DNA from: CAYMTN01 sp964393335
GTDB lineage: Bacteria; Chloroflexota; Anaerolineae; Aggregatilineales; Aggregatilineaceae
Assembly: GCA_964393335.1 (NCBI GenBank)
Contig: CAYMTN010000008.1
Location: 1-45,205, forward strand
DNA length: 45,205 bases
Direction: 5' to 3'
Below the pieces are notes generated by a model. It was not told the origin of the DNA. It worked only from the letters and a program-made list of their open reading frames with translations, and searched no databases. Positions 16,728 through 25,103 of this stretch are shown one piece after another. Position 1 is the first letter of the stretch. Each line of letters opens with the position of its first letter. Position numbers and translations under genes: made by a program.

Positions 16728-17558
16728 TTGACACAACCATATCATCCACGCACGTCCACAGACATGCGGATTTCTATGGCCGAAGCCGTGACGCTGGTTC
16801 AGTCCGGGCACACGCTGGCGCTGGGCGGCAACATGCTCTACCGGCGTCCGGTGGGGTTTGTGTACGAACTGCTGCGCCAGCCAACGCTTCCTACCAACCT
16901 CACCCTGCTGTGCTTCACTGCCGGGTACGAATCCGACCTGCTGGTCGGCGCAGGCTGTGTCAGCCGGACCCGTACCTGTTATTTTGGCATGGAATCGTTC
17001 GGCTTTGCGCCGATGTTCACCCAGGCTGCCGGGCAGGGAAAGCTGGAAATTGTCGAAGAGACCGAAGCCAGTCTTGCGTATGGCATCCGCGCGCAGTTGT
17101 CGGGTGTAGGATTCATGCCGTCAATGGCCTGGATCGGTACCGACCTGCTCACGCTGCGCCCGGACGTAAGAACTATCATCGATCCGTATTCCGGCGAAGA
17201 ACTGGTTGCTTTCCCGGCAATTGAATGTGACGTGGCCGTGATTCATGCCCTGGTCGCAGACCGGCGCGGCAACGCGCGTCTGAATAACAACCTGGGCATC
17301 GATCCGGAACTGGCCGCCATTGCGCCCCAGGTGATCGTGACAGCCGAGGAAGTTGTCGATTCCCTGACCACCGATGTACACCTGACGGGCGCGATGATCA
17401 CAGCCGTCGTACATGCGCCGCGCGGAGCCTGGCCAACCTCGTGTTATCCCCACTACCCGATCGGTGGTGGTGAACTGCTGCGCTATGTCGAAACGTGTGC
17501 CAATGGTCAGTTTGATGCCTATCTGACCAGCATTCGACAGGTGAAGGGAACGGCATAG
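16728..17558 (+). CDS. CoA-transferase family alpha-type subunit (GctA/IpdA-like)
   Basis: The 276-aa protein has the family-I CoA-transferase alpha layout: LGGNMLYRRPVGFVYEL early, GFMPSMAWIGTDL near 140, then DPYSGEELVAFPAIECDVAVIHALVAD and VTAEEVV. These match glutaconate-CoA transferase subunit A and the IpdA subunit of actinobacterial steroid degradation. The matching beta-type gene lies at 19942, separated by two protease genes. The substrate is unknown. TTG 16728 is preferred as start: AAAGGA (16715-16720) lies seven bases upstream. ATG 16764 has no ribosome site. Confidence 0.82.
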   Translation: MTQPYHPRTSTDMRISMAEAVTLVQSGHTLALGGNMLYRRPVGFVYELLRQPTLPTNLTLLCFTAGYESDLLVGAGCVSRTRTCYFGMESFGFAPMFTQAAGQGKLEIVEETEASLAYGIRAQLSGVGFMPSMAWIGTDLLTLRPDVRTIIDPYSGEELVAFPAIECDVAVIHALVADRRGNARLNNNLGIDPELAAIAPQVIVTAEEVVDSLTTDVHLTGAMITAVVHAPRGAWPTSCYPHYPIGGGELLRYVETCANGQFDAYLTSIRQVKGTA

Positions 17559-17590
17559 ACACACCCCGGACAGCGCTAACCGACTTTTCA

Positions 17591-17619
17591 TTCCATAGAT
17601 GGCATGTTATGCGTATAAT
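17591..17619 (+). promoter_or_regulatory. Candidate promoter for the S41 protease gene
   Basis: A perfect TATAAT (17614-17619) with a weak -35, TTCCAT (17591-17596), at 17 bases. Transcription would start about 30 bases before the ATG at 17656. Confidence 0.5.
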
Positions 17620-17655
17620 CTAGCATACGAGAACTGTGTAACGGAGTTTTGACTG

Positions 17656-19074
17656 ATGCGTTCGAACTTTTACCGGAAGTTGTTGACCGCCAGCCTCACG
17701 CTGGCCGTCTTGTTGAGCATAACCGTTGCCGGTTATGTGTTGACGGATGCCCCCGCTGCCAGCCAGGTAGCTGCGCAAGATAACCAACCTGCGGACACGG
17801 TAGAGCTGTTCAAGCCGTTCTGGGAAGCCTGGGACCTGCTGCACGAAAACTACGTGGACCCGCTGGACGACAGTGTCTTGACTCAGGGCGCGCTCGATGG
17901 CCTGATTCGGGCGGTTGACGATCCGGAGTTTAACCTGGACTTGCCACCTCTAAATGAACAAGCGACCGATACGGCAGCACATTTCCAGCCGTTCTGGGAC
18001 GCGTGGAATCTGATCCACGAGCATTACACCGATCTGGACGATAACGCGCTGATGGAAGGCGCGCTCGCCGGCATGATAGAATCCATTGGCGATCCGCACA
18101 CCGATTACATGACCCCTGAGTTGTTCGCACGGATCAATGAGGGCATGAGCGGTGAGTACGAAGGCATTGGCGCGACAGTCCGCCAGGACGAAAACACCGG
18201 CGGCCTGGAACTGCTCTCGATTATGGACGGCTCACCCGCCGAACGCGCGGGCCTGCTGGCCGGTGACCAGATCGTGCGCGTCGAAGGCCAGGACGTGACA
18301 TCCTGGACTCAGAACGAGATCATCGCCCAGGTGCGCGGCCCGGCGGGCACGGCGGTCCGGTTGGGCATCCTGCGCCCCGGCGAAGCGGACATTTTGAAGT
18401 TCGAAGTGATCCGCGACCGGATCAACGTGGCAAGCGTAGTCAGCCAAGTGTTGGATGGTAACATCGGCTATGTCCGCCTGAGCCAGTTTGAATTCAGCAC
18501 CTCGGATGAATTACGTCAGGCGCTCGAAGAAATGGACGCCAATAACCTGAACGGGCTGATTCTCGATATGCGCGGCAACCCTGGCGGATACCTGTCAACG
18601 GCAGTCGAAGTCGGCAGCGCGTTCATTCAGAGCGGCAATATCCTGATCGAGCGCGGCCCCGGCCTCGAATTCCCGCATCCCGCCTTAGGGAATGCCGTCG
18701 CGCCGGATGTGCCGATGGTCGTGCTGGTAGACCAGGGCAGCGCCAGCGCGTCCGAGTTGGTTGCCGGTGCGTTGCAGGATTATGAACGGGCGACCATCGT
18801 CGGCATGCCTACGTTTGGCAAGGGGTCCGTGCAGACCTGGCGCGAACTCTCCAACGGCGGCGGTGTCCGGATCACGATCTCGCGCTGGTACACACCGACG
18901 GGTAATTCGGTGAGCGAGGTTGGCATCCACCCGGACGTGGTCGTGCCCTACGAACCGCCGGCGATCAGCGGGGACGAGGATAACCAGCTTACAGCCGCCA
19001 TCCAGGTGCTGAACGGCACATACGAACCAGCGGCAGCGGCAACTGAAGGTGAGGCTACCCCGGCGACTGAATAA
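17656..19074 (+). CDS. S41 carboxyl-terminal processing protease with duplicated N-terminal region
   Basis: The 472-aa protein has an N-terminal signal/anchor (about 8-30), two helical repeats, a PDZ domain at about 165-250 and an S41 catalytic domain. The likely nucleophile is S364 in GSASASE and the general base K389 in FGKGS; the 25-residue spacing matches CtpA/D1P proteases. Such enzymes cleave C-terminal regions of exported proteins outside the cytoplasm. The N-terminal helical region appears twice: residues 51-90 (PFWEAWDLLHENY…) and 110-148 (PFWDAWNLIHEHY…) are clearly alike. Most family members have one copy. It lies between two CoA-transferase-like genes and carries its own likely promoter. 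Confidence 0.92.
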   Translation: MRSNFYRKLLTASLTLAVLLSITVAGYVLTDAPAASQVAAQDNQPADTVELFKPFWEAWDLLHENYVDPLDDSVLTQGALDGLIRAVDDPEFNLDLPPLNEQATDTAAHFQPFWDAWNLIHEHYTDLDDNALMEGALAGMIESIGDPHTDYMTPELFARINEGMSGEYEGIGATVRQDENTGGLELLSIMDGSPAERAGLLAGDQIVRVEGQDVTSWTQNEIIAQVRGPAGTAVRLGILRPGEADILKFEVIRDRINVASVVSQVLDGNIGYVRLSQFEFSTSDELRQALEEMDANNLNGLILDMRGNPGGYLSTAVEVGSAFIQSGNILIERGPGLEFPHPALGNAVAPDVPMVVLVDQGSASASELVAGALQDYERATIVGMPTFGKGSVQTWRELSNGGGVRITISRWYTPTGNSVSEVGIHPDVVVPYEPPAISGDEDNQLTAAIQVLNGTYEPAAAATEGEATPATE

Positions 19075-19221
19075 GTGCGTTCTATCACATTTTATAACGG
19101 CCTCTTATGCAGTTCTAAGGAGCGCGGTGTACACTAGGGTCATAGTGGCTGACGTGCCGCCAAACCGGCACGTCTACCATGTTCCTAAGCAGCCAATTCA
19201 TGCACTCAAGGAGAGTGTGAC

Positions 19222-19920
19222 ATGTTTTTCGACCCTACCTATATCCTGTTCGTGTTGCTGCCCACCCTGATCCTGACCGGGCTAACACAGGCATGGGTCA
19301 AAGGGGCTTATCAGAAATGGGGCAACATCAGCAACAGCCGCCGGGTCACCGGGCAGCAGACAGCGCAAATCTTGATGCGTGATGGCGGCATCCGGCCCGT
19401 CGGTGTGGAGCTGTCGCGGGGTGGCGACCTGTCGGATCACTACGATCCCTCGGCAGGTGTCGTGCGCCTGTCGCAAGGCGTCGCCATGCAGTCGTCGATT
19501 GCGGCGATGGCCGTCGCCGCGCACGAGTTCGGCCACGTACAGCAGCACCAGCAACACAGCCCGATGATGGCAGTGCGTTCGGCGCTGGTTCCCAGTGCCA
19601 TGTGGGGGCCGCGGCTCGGCTTCGGGCTGATCTTCCTGGGGTTGATCATGAACTTTTTCCAGTTGGCCCTACTGGGATTGATCCTGTTCGCCGCTACGAC
19701 CGTTTTTACGGTCGTCACCCTGCCCGTTGAACTGGACGCCAGCCGCCGCGCCCTGAAACTGCTGCGCGAAACCGGCCTGATCGCAACTGAACAAGACGCC
19801 GAAGGGGCCAAAGCTGTTTTGCGCGCCGCCGCCTTCACCTACGTGGCCGCCGTAGCAACTTCGCTGCTGACACTGCTCTATTACGCGATGTTGGTCTTTG
19901 GTGGCCGCCGTCGCAGTTGA
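19222..19920 (+). CDS. YugP-type membrane zinc metallopeptidase
   Basis: The 232-aa protein has a membrane helix at about 5-24, the zinc motif HEFGH at 101-105, and further hydrophobic segments at about 128-165 and 210-228. A late ELDAS supplies a candidate third ligand. This matches the YugP neutral zinc metallopeptidase family of integral membrane proteins, whose substrates are largely unknown. AAGGAG precedes the ATG with good spacing. Its neighbours are the S41 protease upstream and a CoA-transferase-like subunit about 20 bases downstream. Confidence 0.9.
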   Translation: MFFDPTYILFVLLPTLILTGLTQAWVKGAYQKWGNISNSRRVTGQQTAQILMRDGGIRPVGVELSRGGDLSDHYDPSAGVVRLSQGVAMQSSIAAMAVAAHEFGHVQQHQQHSPMMAVRSALVPSAMWGPRLGFGLIFLGLIMNFFQLALLGLILFAATTVFTVVTLPVELDASRRALKLLRETGLIATEQDAEGAKAVLRAAAFTYVAAVATSLLTLLYYAMLVFGGRRRS

Positions 19921-19941
19921 TCACCGGGACACGAAAAACAC

Positions 19942-20790
19942 ATGATCCCCACCTCACTGCCTGCCGTCGATTACACCGTCGATGAATTGATCGCCGTGTG
20001 TATCGCGCGGCAGGTTCGAGATGGGGATTTGCTGGCGCATGGCCTGGCGACGCCCCTGGTTGCCGCCGGGTATATCTTGGCCCAACGCACGCATGCGCCC
20101 AACGCATATTTTGCCTCGGCCATTGGACAAGGCGTGGTACACGGCTGGGCACCATTGGGCATCGCGCGGGCTGAGGAATTCTGGCTGGGCAAAGCCGTCG
20201 CCAATGCCAGTTTTGTTGCGCTGGTGGCGGATGTCCTGCCTACCTTTTCCCCGCGCGAATTCTTTCGCCCGGCTCAGGTCGACTCTGCCGGAAACTTCAA
20301 CAATATCGCCATCGGCAAAGACTATGCACATCCGCGCCTGCGACTGCCCGGCAGCGGCGGCATCCCGGATGTATCCGTTCATTCGGACGGGATGCACATG
20401 TACGTGCCGCGTCACTCACGGGCGGTGTTTGTAAAAAAACTGGATTGGCTGAGCGGCATGGGACACCATCCTGATCGCAAGCGCGGCAGCGGGCCGCGTT
20501 ATCTGGTCAGCGATCTGGGGCAGTTTGATTGGGCAAACGGGCGCATGCGGCTGATTTCGGTCCACGCGGGCGTGAGAGTAGAGCACATCCAGGCCAAAAC
20601 CAGCTTTGAACTGGATATCGCGCCCGATCTGCACGAGACGCCGCCTCCGGCAGAGGAAGACGTCCGGCTGCTGCGCGAAGAGATCGATCCGTTGGGGGTG
20701 CGCCGGTTGGAAACGCTCGCCGGGACCGCGCGCCGCGACCATCTGCGTGCCATCCTGGCGCAAGAGAACGCGCTCGGCGGCCTGGATTGA
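19942..20790 (+). CDS. CoA-transferase family beta-type subunit (GctB/IpdB-like)
   Basis: The 282-aa protein resembles glutaconate-CoA-transferase subunit B. Key stretches are QVDSAGNFNNIAIG near 112-125, LRLPGSGGIPDVS near 131-143 and RYLVSDLGQFDW later, as in the family's Q-x-D-x-x-GN-x-N and PGSGG motifs. The first 60 residues (DYTVDELIAV, LLAHGLATPLVAAGYILAQ) also fit. It probably pairs with the alpha-type protein at 16728 although the genes are 2.4 kb apart. Substrate and reaction are unknown; IpdAB-type hydrolases are an alternative to true CoA transferases. Confidence 0.78.
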   Translation: MIPTSLPAVDYTVDELIAVCIARQVRDGDLLAHGLATPLVAAGYILAQRTHAPNAYFASAIGQGVVHGWAPLGIARAEEFWLGKAVANASFVALVADVLPTFSPREFFRPAQVDSAGNFNNIAIGKDYAHPRLRLPGSGGIPDVSVHSDGMHMYVPRHSRAVFVKKLDWLSGMGHHPDRKRGSGPRYLVSDLGQFDWANGRMRLISVHAGVRVEHIQAKTSFELDIAPDLHETPPPAEEDVRLLREEIDPLGVRRLETLAGTARRDHLRAILAQENALGGLD

Positions 20791-20796
20791 ACCACG

Positions 20797-22041
20797 CTAC
20801 GCGCCGGGCTGTGGGCCTGGATGTAGCACGTCAAGCTTGACGGCATGCACCGGCAGCAGCACTTTAAACGAGCTGCCGGGTAATTTTACTTCGTCGTGAC
20901 CCTCGCTCTCGACCCACACCATCCCGCCGTGCGCTTCAACCGCGCCCTTGACGAGCGCCAGCCCCAGGCCCGGCCCGCCCCCCTTGAACGACGTTTTGCC
21001 TGACGAATGCAGCGCAACTTCCCCGATCTGGTAGAACTTCTCAAAAATCGCTTTCTGGTGTTTGGGATCAATGCCAATGCCAGTATCCTGAATAATAACA
21101 GCCAGCGTGGACCCCATGCCCTCGACATCGGTCAGCCAGTAAGTCGTCGTGATCTCACCGTCGTCCGGTGTGTATTTGATCGCATTCGTGTAAAGCTGGT
21201 AAAAAATCTTGTAGATCAGCCCCGGATCGGCCTCAATATACGGCACGTCGCCGATCTGGCGAATGTGGAATACCAGCTTACGCTGCTCCAACACCGGGCT
21301 GAATTCGCGTTTCAGCTCTGCCAGCACGTTTTGCAGCAGGACCGGCACGCGCGAGACTTCGAGCGTCTCCGTATCGATTTTGGAGATATCCAGCATGCCA
21401 TTCACGATCTCGTGCAGCCGCCTAGTTCCACGCGTGATCCCGTCGATAATCTCAGTCAGCACCGCGTCCCCCTGCGTGCTGGGATTGTCGCGCAGTACAT
21501 CGGCATAACCCTGGATCACGGTCAGCGGTGTACGCAGTTCATGCGCCGCGATCTCGATAAAAGCCAGCTTGGCCTGGTCCAACCGGGCCAGGGTCTGGTA
21601 CGCTTCACGCAGATCAGATAGCGCGGTCTGGTCGTTGGAGCGCAGCCGGTCAAAGGTGGTACGCACCATGCGCCACGCCAGGTTCGGGCTGGATGCCATC
21701 AAGTGCTCGAACACTTCACGGTCAAATTCCAAAACGGTCGTCGGGCGCGTGGTCCGCACGTTGGCCGAACGCGGCTCGTCCTGGATCAGTGCCATTTCGC
21801 CAAAAAAGTCCCCCGCCACGCTGTGACGCAGCACGCGCTCTTCGTCGCCTTCAAAATGCTTGGTGATCGCCACCTCACCATCGACGATCAGGTAGAACAC
21901 GTCCTCAAACGCGCCCTCTTTGCAGATCAACGTGTTGGGTTTATACGTTTTTGTCCGTACCAACCCGGACAGCTCTTCTAAGGCCGTTGGGTCCAGGTCT
22001 GGGAACGCATCGCGCAGTGTTCCGACTACATCGACGTTCAT
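20797..22041 (-). CDS. Cyclic-nucleotide-binding-domain histidine kinase (soluble)
   Basis: The 414-aa protein joins a cNMP-binding domain (about 18-130) to a histidine kinase. The phosphate cassette reads FGEMALIQDEPRSANV, with the Glu and Arg (R91) needed for cyclic-nucleotide binding. HisKA has the acceptor H167 in AAHELRTPL. HATPase_c has YTNAIKYTPDDGE, DTGIGID and GPGLGLALVKG. There is no membrane segment and no adjacent receiver gene. The layout suggests kinase activity tuned by cAMP or cGMP, which is inferred. AGGAGG lies just before the ATG. The stop is six bases from that of the convergent GctB-like gene. Confidence 0.9.
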   Translation of the reverse strand: MNVDVVGTLRDAFPDLDPTALEELSGLVRTKTYKPNTLICKEGAFEDVFYLIVDGEVAITKHFEGDEERVLRHSVAGDFFGEMALIQDEPRSANVRTTRPTTVLEFDREVFEHLMASSPNLAWRMVRTTFDRLRSNDQTALSDLREAYQTLARLDQAKLAFIEIAAHELRTPLTVIQGYADVLRDNPSTQGDAVLTEIIDGITRGTRRLHEIVNGMLDISKIDTETLEVSRVPVLLQNVLAELKREFSPVLEQRKLVFHIRQIGDVPYIEADPGLIYKIFYQLYTNAIKYTPDDGEITTTYWLTDVEGMGSTLAVIIQDTGIGIDPKHQKAIFEKFYQIGEVALHSSGKTSFKGGGPGLGLALVKGAVEAHGGMVWVESEGHDEVKLPGSSFKVLLPVHAVKLDVLHPGPQPGA

Positions 22042-22123
22042 GCAGCCCTCCTGAGTTCAGACAATTATCATGCGCAGTGTAGCACAAGTTGGCAGCTCGA
22101 ACATAGTCTCCGCTTATGTACCC

Positions 22124-22161
22124 CAAAATACTACGGGGCCAATCTGCAAAGTTGGCCCCGT
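22124..22161 (-). terminator. Terminator of transketolase (minus strand)
   Basis: A 10-bp stem, ACGGGGCCAA (22133-22142) with TTGGCCCCGT (22152-22161). On the minus strand it is followed by AGTATTTTGGG, a short T-run. Confidence 0.6.
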
Positions 22162-22195
22162 GTTTCGCTGCATGTGAACTGGTGGTCGCGCCGGG

Positions 22196-24193
22196 TTAGG
22201 CCCGTCCCAAAAGGCCCAGCGCACGCGCTGCAACTTTTTCGGGCGTCACTCCAAAGTGCTCGTAGACTTCTTTGTACGGAGCCGATGCACCAAAACGATC
22301 GATGCCAACACAAGCACCCGTCGTGCCGACCCACTTCTGCCAACCGGTCGTAACACCCGCCTCGACGCTTACGCGGGCCGTCACCTGCGGCGGCAGCACC
22401 GCGTCCTGGTAGGCTTGCGGCTGGCGTTCAAAACGCTCCCAACTCGGCATGCTGACCACTCGCGCGGCCACGCCTTTTTCAGACAGCAGTTTTTGCGCAT
22501 CCAGCGCCAGGTGTACCTCTGAGCCAGTGGCGATCAGGACCACGTCAAGCCGGTCACCTGCCGGGTCAGCCAGCACGTACGCGCCGCGCTCAACGCCGTC
22601 GCGCAGCTCCGGTGATGCGTCCAATACCGGCAGGTTCTGGCGCGTCAGCGCGATCACCGTCGGATGATCGCGGTTCAGAACCGCGCAGCGCCATGCTGCC
22701 GCTGTTTCGTTGGCATCCGCCGGGCGCAGCACTTCCAGGTGTGGGATCAAACGCAGTGACATGATCTGCTCAACCGGCTGGTGGGTAGGGCCGTCTTCGC
22801 CTACGCCGATACTATCGTGCGAGAAAACGAATATCGACGGGTAATGACTCATCGCGGCCAGCCGGATCGAGGGCCGCATGTAATCGGAGAATATCAAGAA
22901 TGTCGCGCTGTAAGGAATCAGGCCGCCGTGCACGGCCATACCGTTGACAATGCCACCCATGGCATGCTCGCGCACGCCAAAATGGAAGTTACGGCCTTCT
23001 GGACAGTCAGGCTGGAACGAGGGGAAACCGTTCAAGTTCGTCTTGGTCGACGGTTCCAGGTCCGCCGAACCGCCCAGCAATTCCGGCAGGTGCGGCGCTA
23101 TCGCGTTTAGGACCTTATTCGAGGCATTCCGCGTGGCAACGGGTTTGCCGGAAAACACCGGGAGATCGCTGTCCCAACCGTCAGGTAATTCACGCGACAT
23201 CGTCCGCTGCCAGGTCGCCGCCTTGTCCGGGTTGGCCGAAGCCCACCCGTCCCACAGGACCTGCCATTCGGCCTGCCACGCCCGCCCGCGTTCAACCGCC
23301 GTGCGGAAGTGTTCCAGCACGTCATCCGGTACGTAGAATTTCGGCTCCAGGGGCCACCCAAGATTCTCCTTGGTGAGTTTTACTTCCTCCTCACCCAGGG
23401 GCGACCCGTGCACCTCGCTGGTACCCGCCTTGTTGGGGCTGCCATACCCGATGGTCGTCGTCACCATGATCAATGAGGGCCGTTCGGTTTCGGCTTGCGC
23501 TGCGCGAATTGCCGCCTCAATTGCGTCCAGATCGTTGCCGTCTCCCACGCGCTGCACGTACCAGCCATAGGCTTCAAAGCGCCGCCCAACATCCTCTGTA
23601 AAGGCGATGCTCGTGCTGCCCTCAATCGAGATGTGATTGTTGTCGTAGAGATAGATCAGCTTGTCCAGCTTCAGGTGTCCGGCCAGCGATGCGGCTTCCG
23701 ACGAGATGCCTTCCATCAGGTCGCCATCGCTGACAATCGCGTAGGTGTGGTGATCCATGACTGCATGATCGGGCGTGTTAAAGGAAGCGGCCAGATGCCG
23801 CTCGGCAATCGCCATACCGACGCCGTTAGCAAAACCCTGCCCCAGCGGGCCGGTTGTCGTCTCAATGCCGGGTGTCAGGCCACGTTCCGGGTGGCCAGGA
23901 GTCAGACTCCCCCATTGACGGAACTGCTGCAACTGTTCAAACGGCAGGTCAAAACCGGTCAGGTACAACAGCGCATACAACAGCATGGATCCGTGCCCCG
24001 CCGAGAGCACGAACCGGTCCCGGTTGATCCACTGCGGATCATGCGGATTGAAGCGCAAAAATCGGGTCCACAGCACATAAGCCATCGGGGCCGCACCCAT
24101 CGGCAAGCCGGGGTGCCCCGAATTCGCTTTCTGCACGCCATCTACGGCCAGCATACGGATCGTATTGATACATTTTTGATCGAACTCAGACAT
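22196..24193 (-). CDS. tkt: Transketolase
   Basis: The 665-aa protein, of normal length, moves two-carbon units between sugar phosphates in the pentose phosphate and Calvin pathways using thiamine diphosphate. It shows NSGHPGLPMGAAP near the start, LSAGHGSMLLYA, GPLGQGFANGVGMA, the ThDP motif beginning SDGDLMEGISSE and ending DNNHIS, and HDSIGVGEDGPTHQP in the pyrimidine domain. ATG 24193 is chosen because GGAAGGGA precedes it and the domain begins there; an earlier in-frame start at 24250 adds unrelated residues. Confidence 0.96.
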   Translation of the reverse strand: MSEFDQKCINTIRMLAVDGVQKANSGHPGLPMGAAPMAYVLWTRFLRFNPHDPQWINRDRFVLSAGHGSMLLYALLYLTGFDLPFEQLQQFRQWGSLTPGHPERGLTPGIETTTGPLGQGFANGVGMAIAERHLAASFNTPDHAVMDHHTYAIVSDGDLMEGISSEAASLAGHLKLDKLIYLYDNNHISIEGSTSIAFTEDVGRRFEAYGWYVQRVGDGNDLDAIEAAIRAAQAETERPSLIMVTTTIGYGSPNKAGTSEVHGSPLGEEEVKLTKENLGWPLEPKFYVPDDVLEHFRTAVERGRAWQAEWQVLWDGWASANPDKAATWQRTMSRELPDGWDSDLPVFSGKPVATRNASNKVLNAIAPHLPELLGGSADLEPSTKTNLNGFPSFQPDCPEGRNFHFGVREHAMGGIVNGMAVHGGLIPYSATFLIFSDYMRPSIRLAAMSHYPSIFVFSHDSIGVGEDGPTHQPVEQIMSLRLIPHLEVLRPADANETAAAWRCAVLNRDHPTVIALTRQNLPVLDASPELRDGVERGAYVLADPAGDRLDVVLIATGSEVHLALDAQKLLSEKGVAARVVSMPSWERFERQPQAYQDAVLPPQVTARVSVEAGVTTGWQKWVGTTGACVGIDRFGASAPYKEVYEHFGVTPEKVAARALGLLGRA

Positions 24194-24424
24194 GGATTCC
24201 CTTCCACAAATGTATAGGCACAGGCGATGGTCGCCCGCTCGCACGTACATACCACCCGGAAATTCGGATGGGAGTCACAAAACAAGTATAATCGGTGCAG
24301 TTGGGATAGCTATGGTGACTACGCATAAGATGCGCTTTGTGTTAAGCTATCAACGGTCAGCCGTTGCTTGGAGCGCCCGTTTCTCTAGACTGCACTAACT
24401 TTACGATAGACTGGTGTCAAAACC

Positions 24425-25090
24425 ATGAATGATGACTTTGACGAACTACAAGACGAGTTATACAACGACGACGACATCCTCGACGACGAGGACGTGATCG
24501 AAGCGTATTGCATGTCGTGCCGGCAAATCACCCCAATGGATAATCCCGAAGCGATCTGGACCCGGCGCGGCACACCCGGCACACGCGGTACCTGCTCGGT
24601 GTGCGGCACGACCGTTTTTCGCATGGGTAGAACCGCCGCCCATGCCGCCCTCACACGCCCCGAACCTGTCCAGATCAGCGACCCGGCACGCGGCAAAAGC
24701 AGCCGCAGACTGCCAGCCACCGTCACCTACATCAATTATAGCGTGTCTGACGCCGAATTCGCCGAAATCCTGGCCGAAGACCTGAATCGAATCGGAATCC
24801 AGACGTGGGTGGCCGGAACCGATGTTGAAGATGTTCATTGGGCCACCGGCGTACATCCCGCATTGGTCGAATGCAAAAACATGGTCCTGGTGCTGACGCC
24901 GCTGTCCATCAAGGCGACGAACGTGACCGAAGCCCTCCAGTTCTTTTTGGATGCGCACAAACCCGTCATCGTGGCACAACTCCAACCAACTGACATTCCG
25001 GATGCACTGCGCCGCAAGCCCCGGTTTGACTTTTCCGGCGATGACTACAAGCAGCGCTTCCGCGAGTTGGTTCAAGCGCTCAACGATTAA
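24425..25090 (+). CDS. DUF5679-like zinc ribbon fused to a TIR domain
   Basis: The 221-aa protein has three parts. Residues 1-24 are very acidic (DDxxD repeats). Residues 27-68 form a zinc ribbon with C29, C32, C57 and C60 in YCMSC and CSVCG plus TTVFRMG, resembling DUF5679. From about 99 to 215 is a TIR-like domain: box 1 TYINYSVSD, the W139 region, VLVLTPLSIKA, then NVTEALQF with E169 where NAD-cleaving TIR proteins keep their catalytic Glu. TIR domains act as NADases or adaptors in immunity; neither is shown here. The gene stands alone between tkt and the prenyl synthase, with no recognised defence partner. TTGCTT and TAGACT near 24364-24391 may be its promoter. Confidence 0.78.
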   Translation: MNDDFDELQDELYNDDDILDDEDVIEAYCMSCRQITPMDNPEAIWTRRGTPGTRGTCSVCGTTVFRMGRTAAHAALTRPEPVQISDPARGKSSRRLPATVTYINYSVSDAEFAEILAEDLNRIGIQTWVAGTDVEDVHWATGVHPALVECKNMVLVLTPLSIKATNVTEALQFFLDAHKPVIVAQLQPTDIPDALRRKPRFDFSGDDYKQRFRELVQALND

Positions 25091-25103
25091 GTCTGCCCGG
25101 TTG

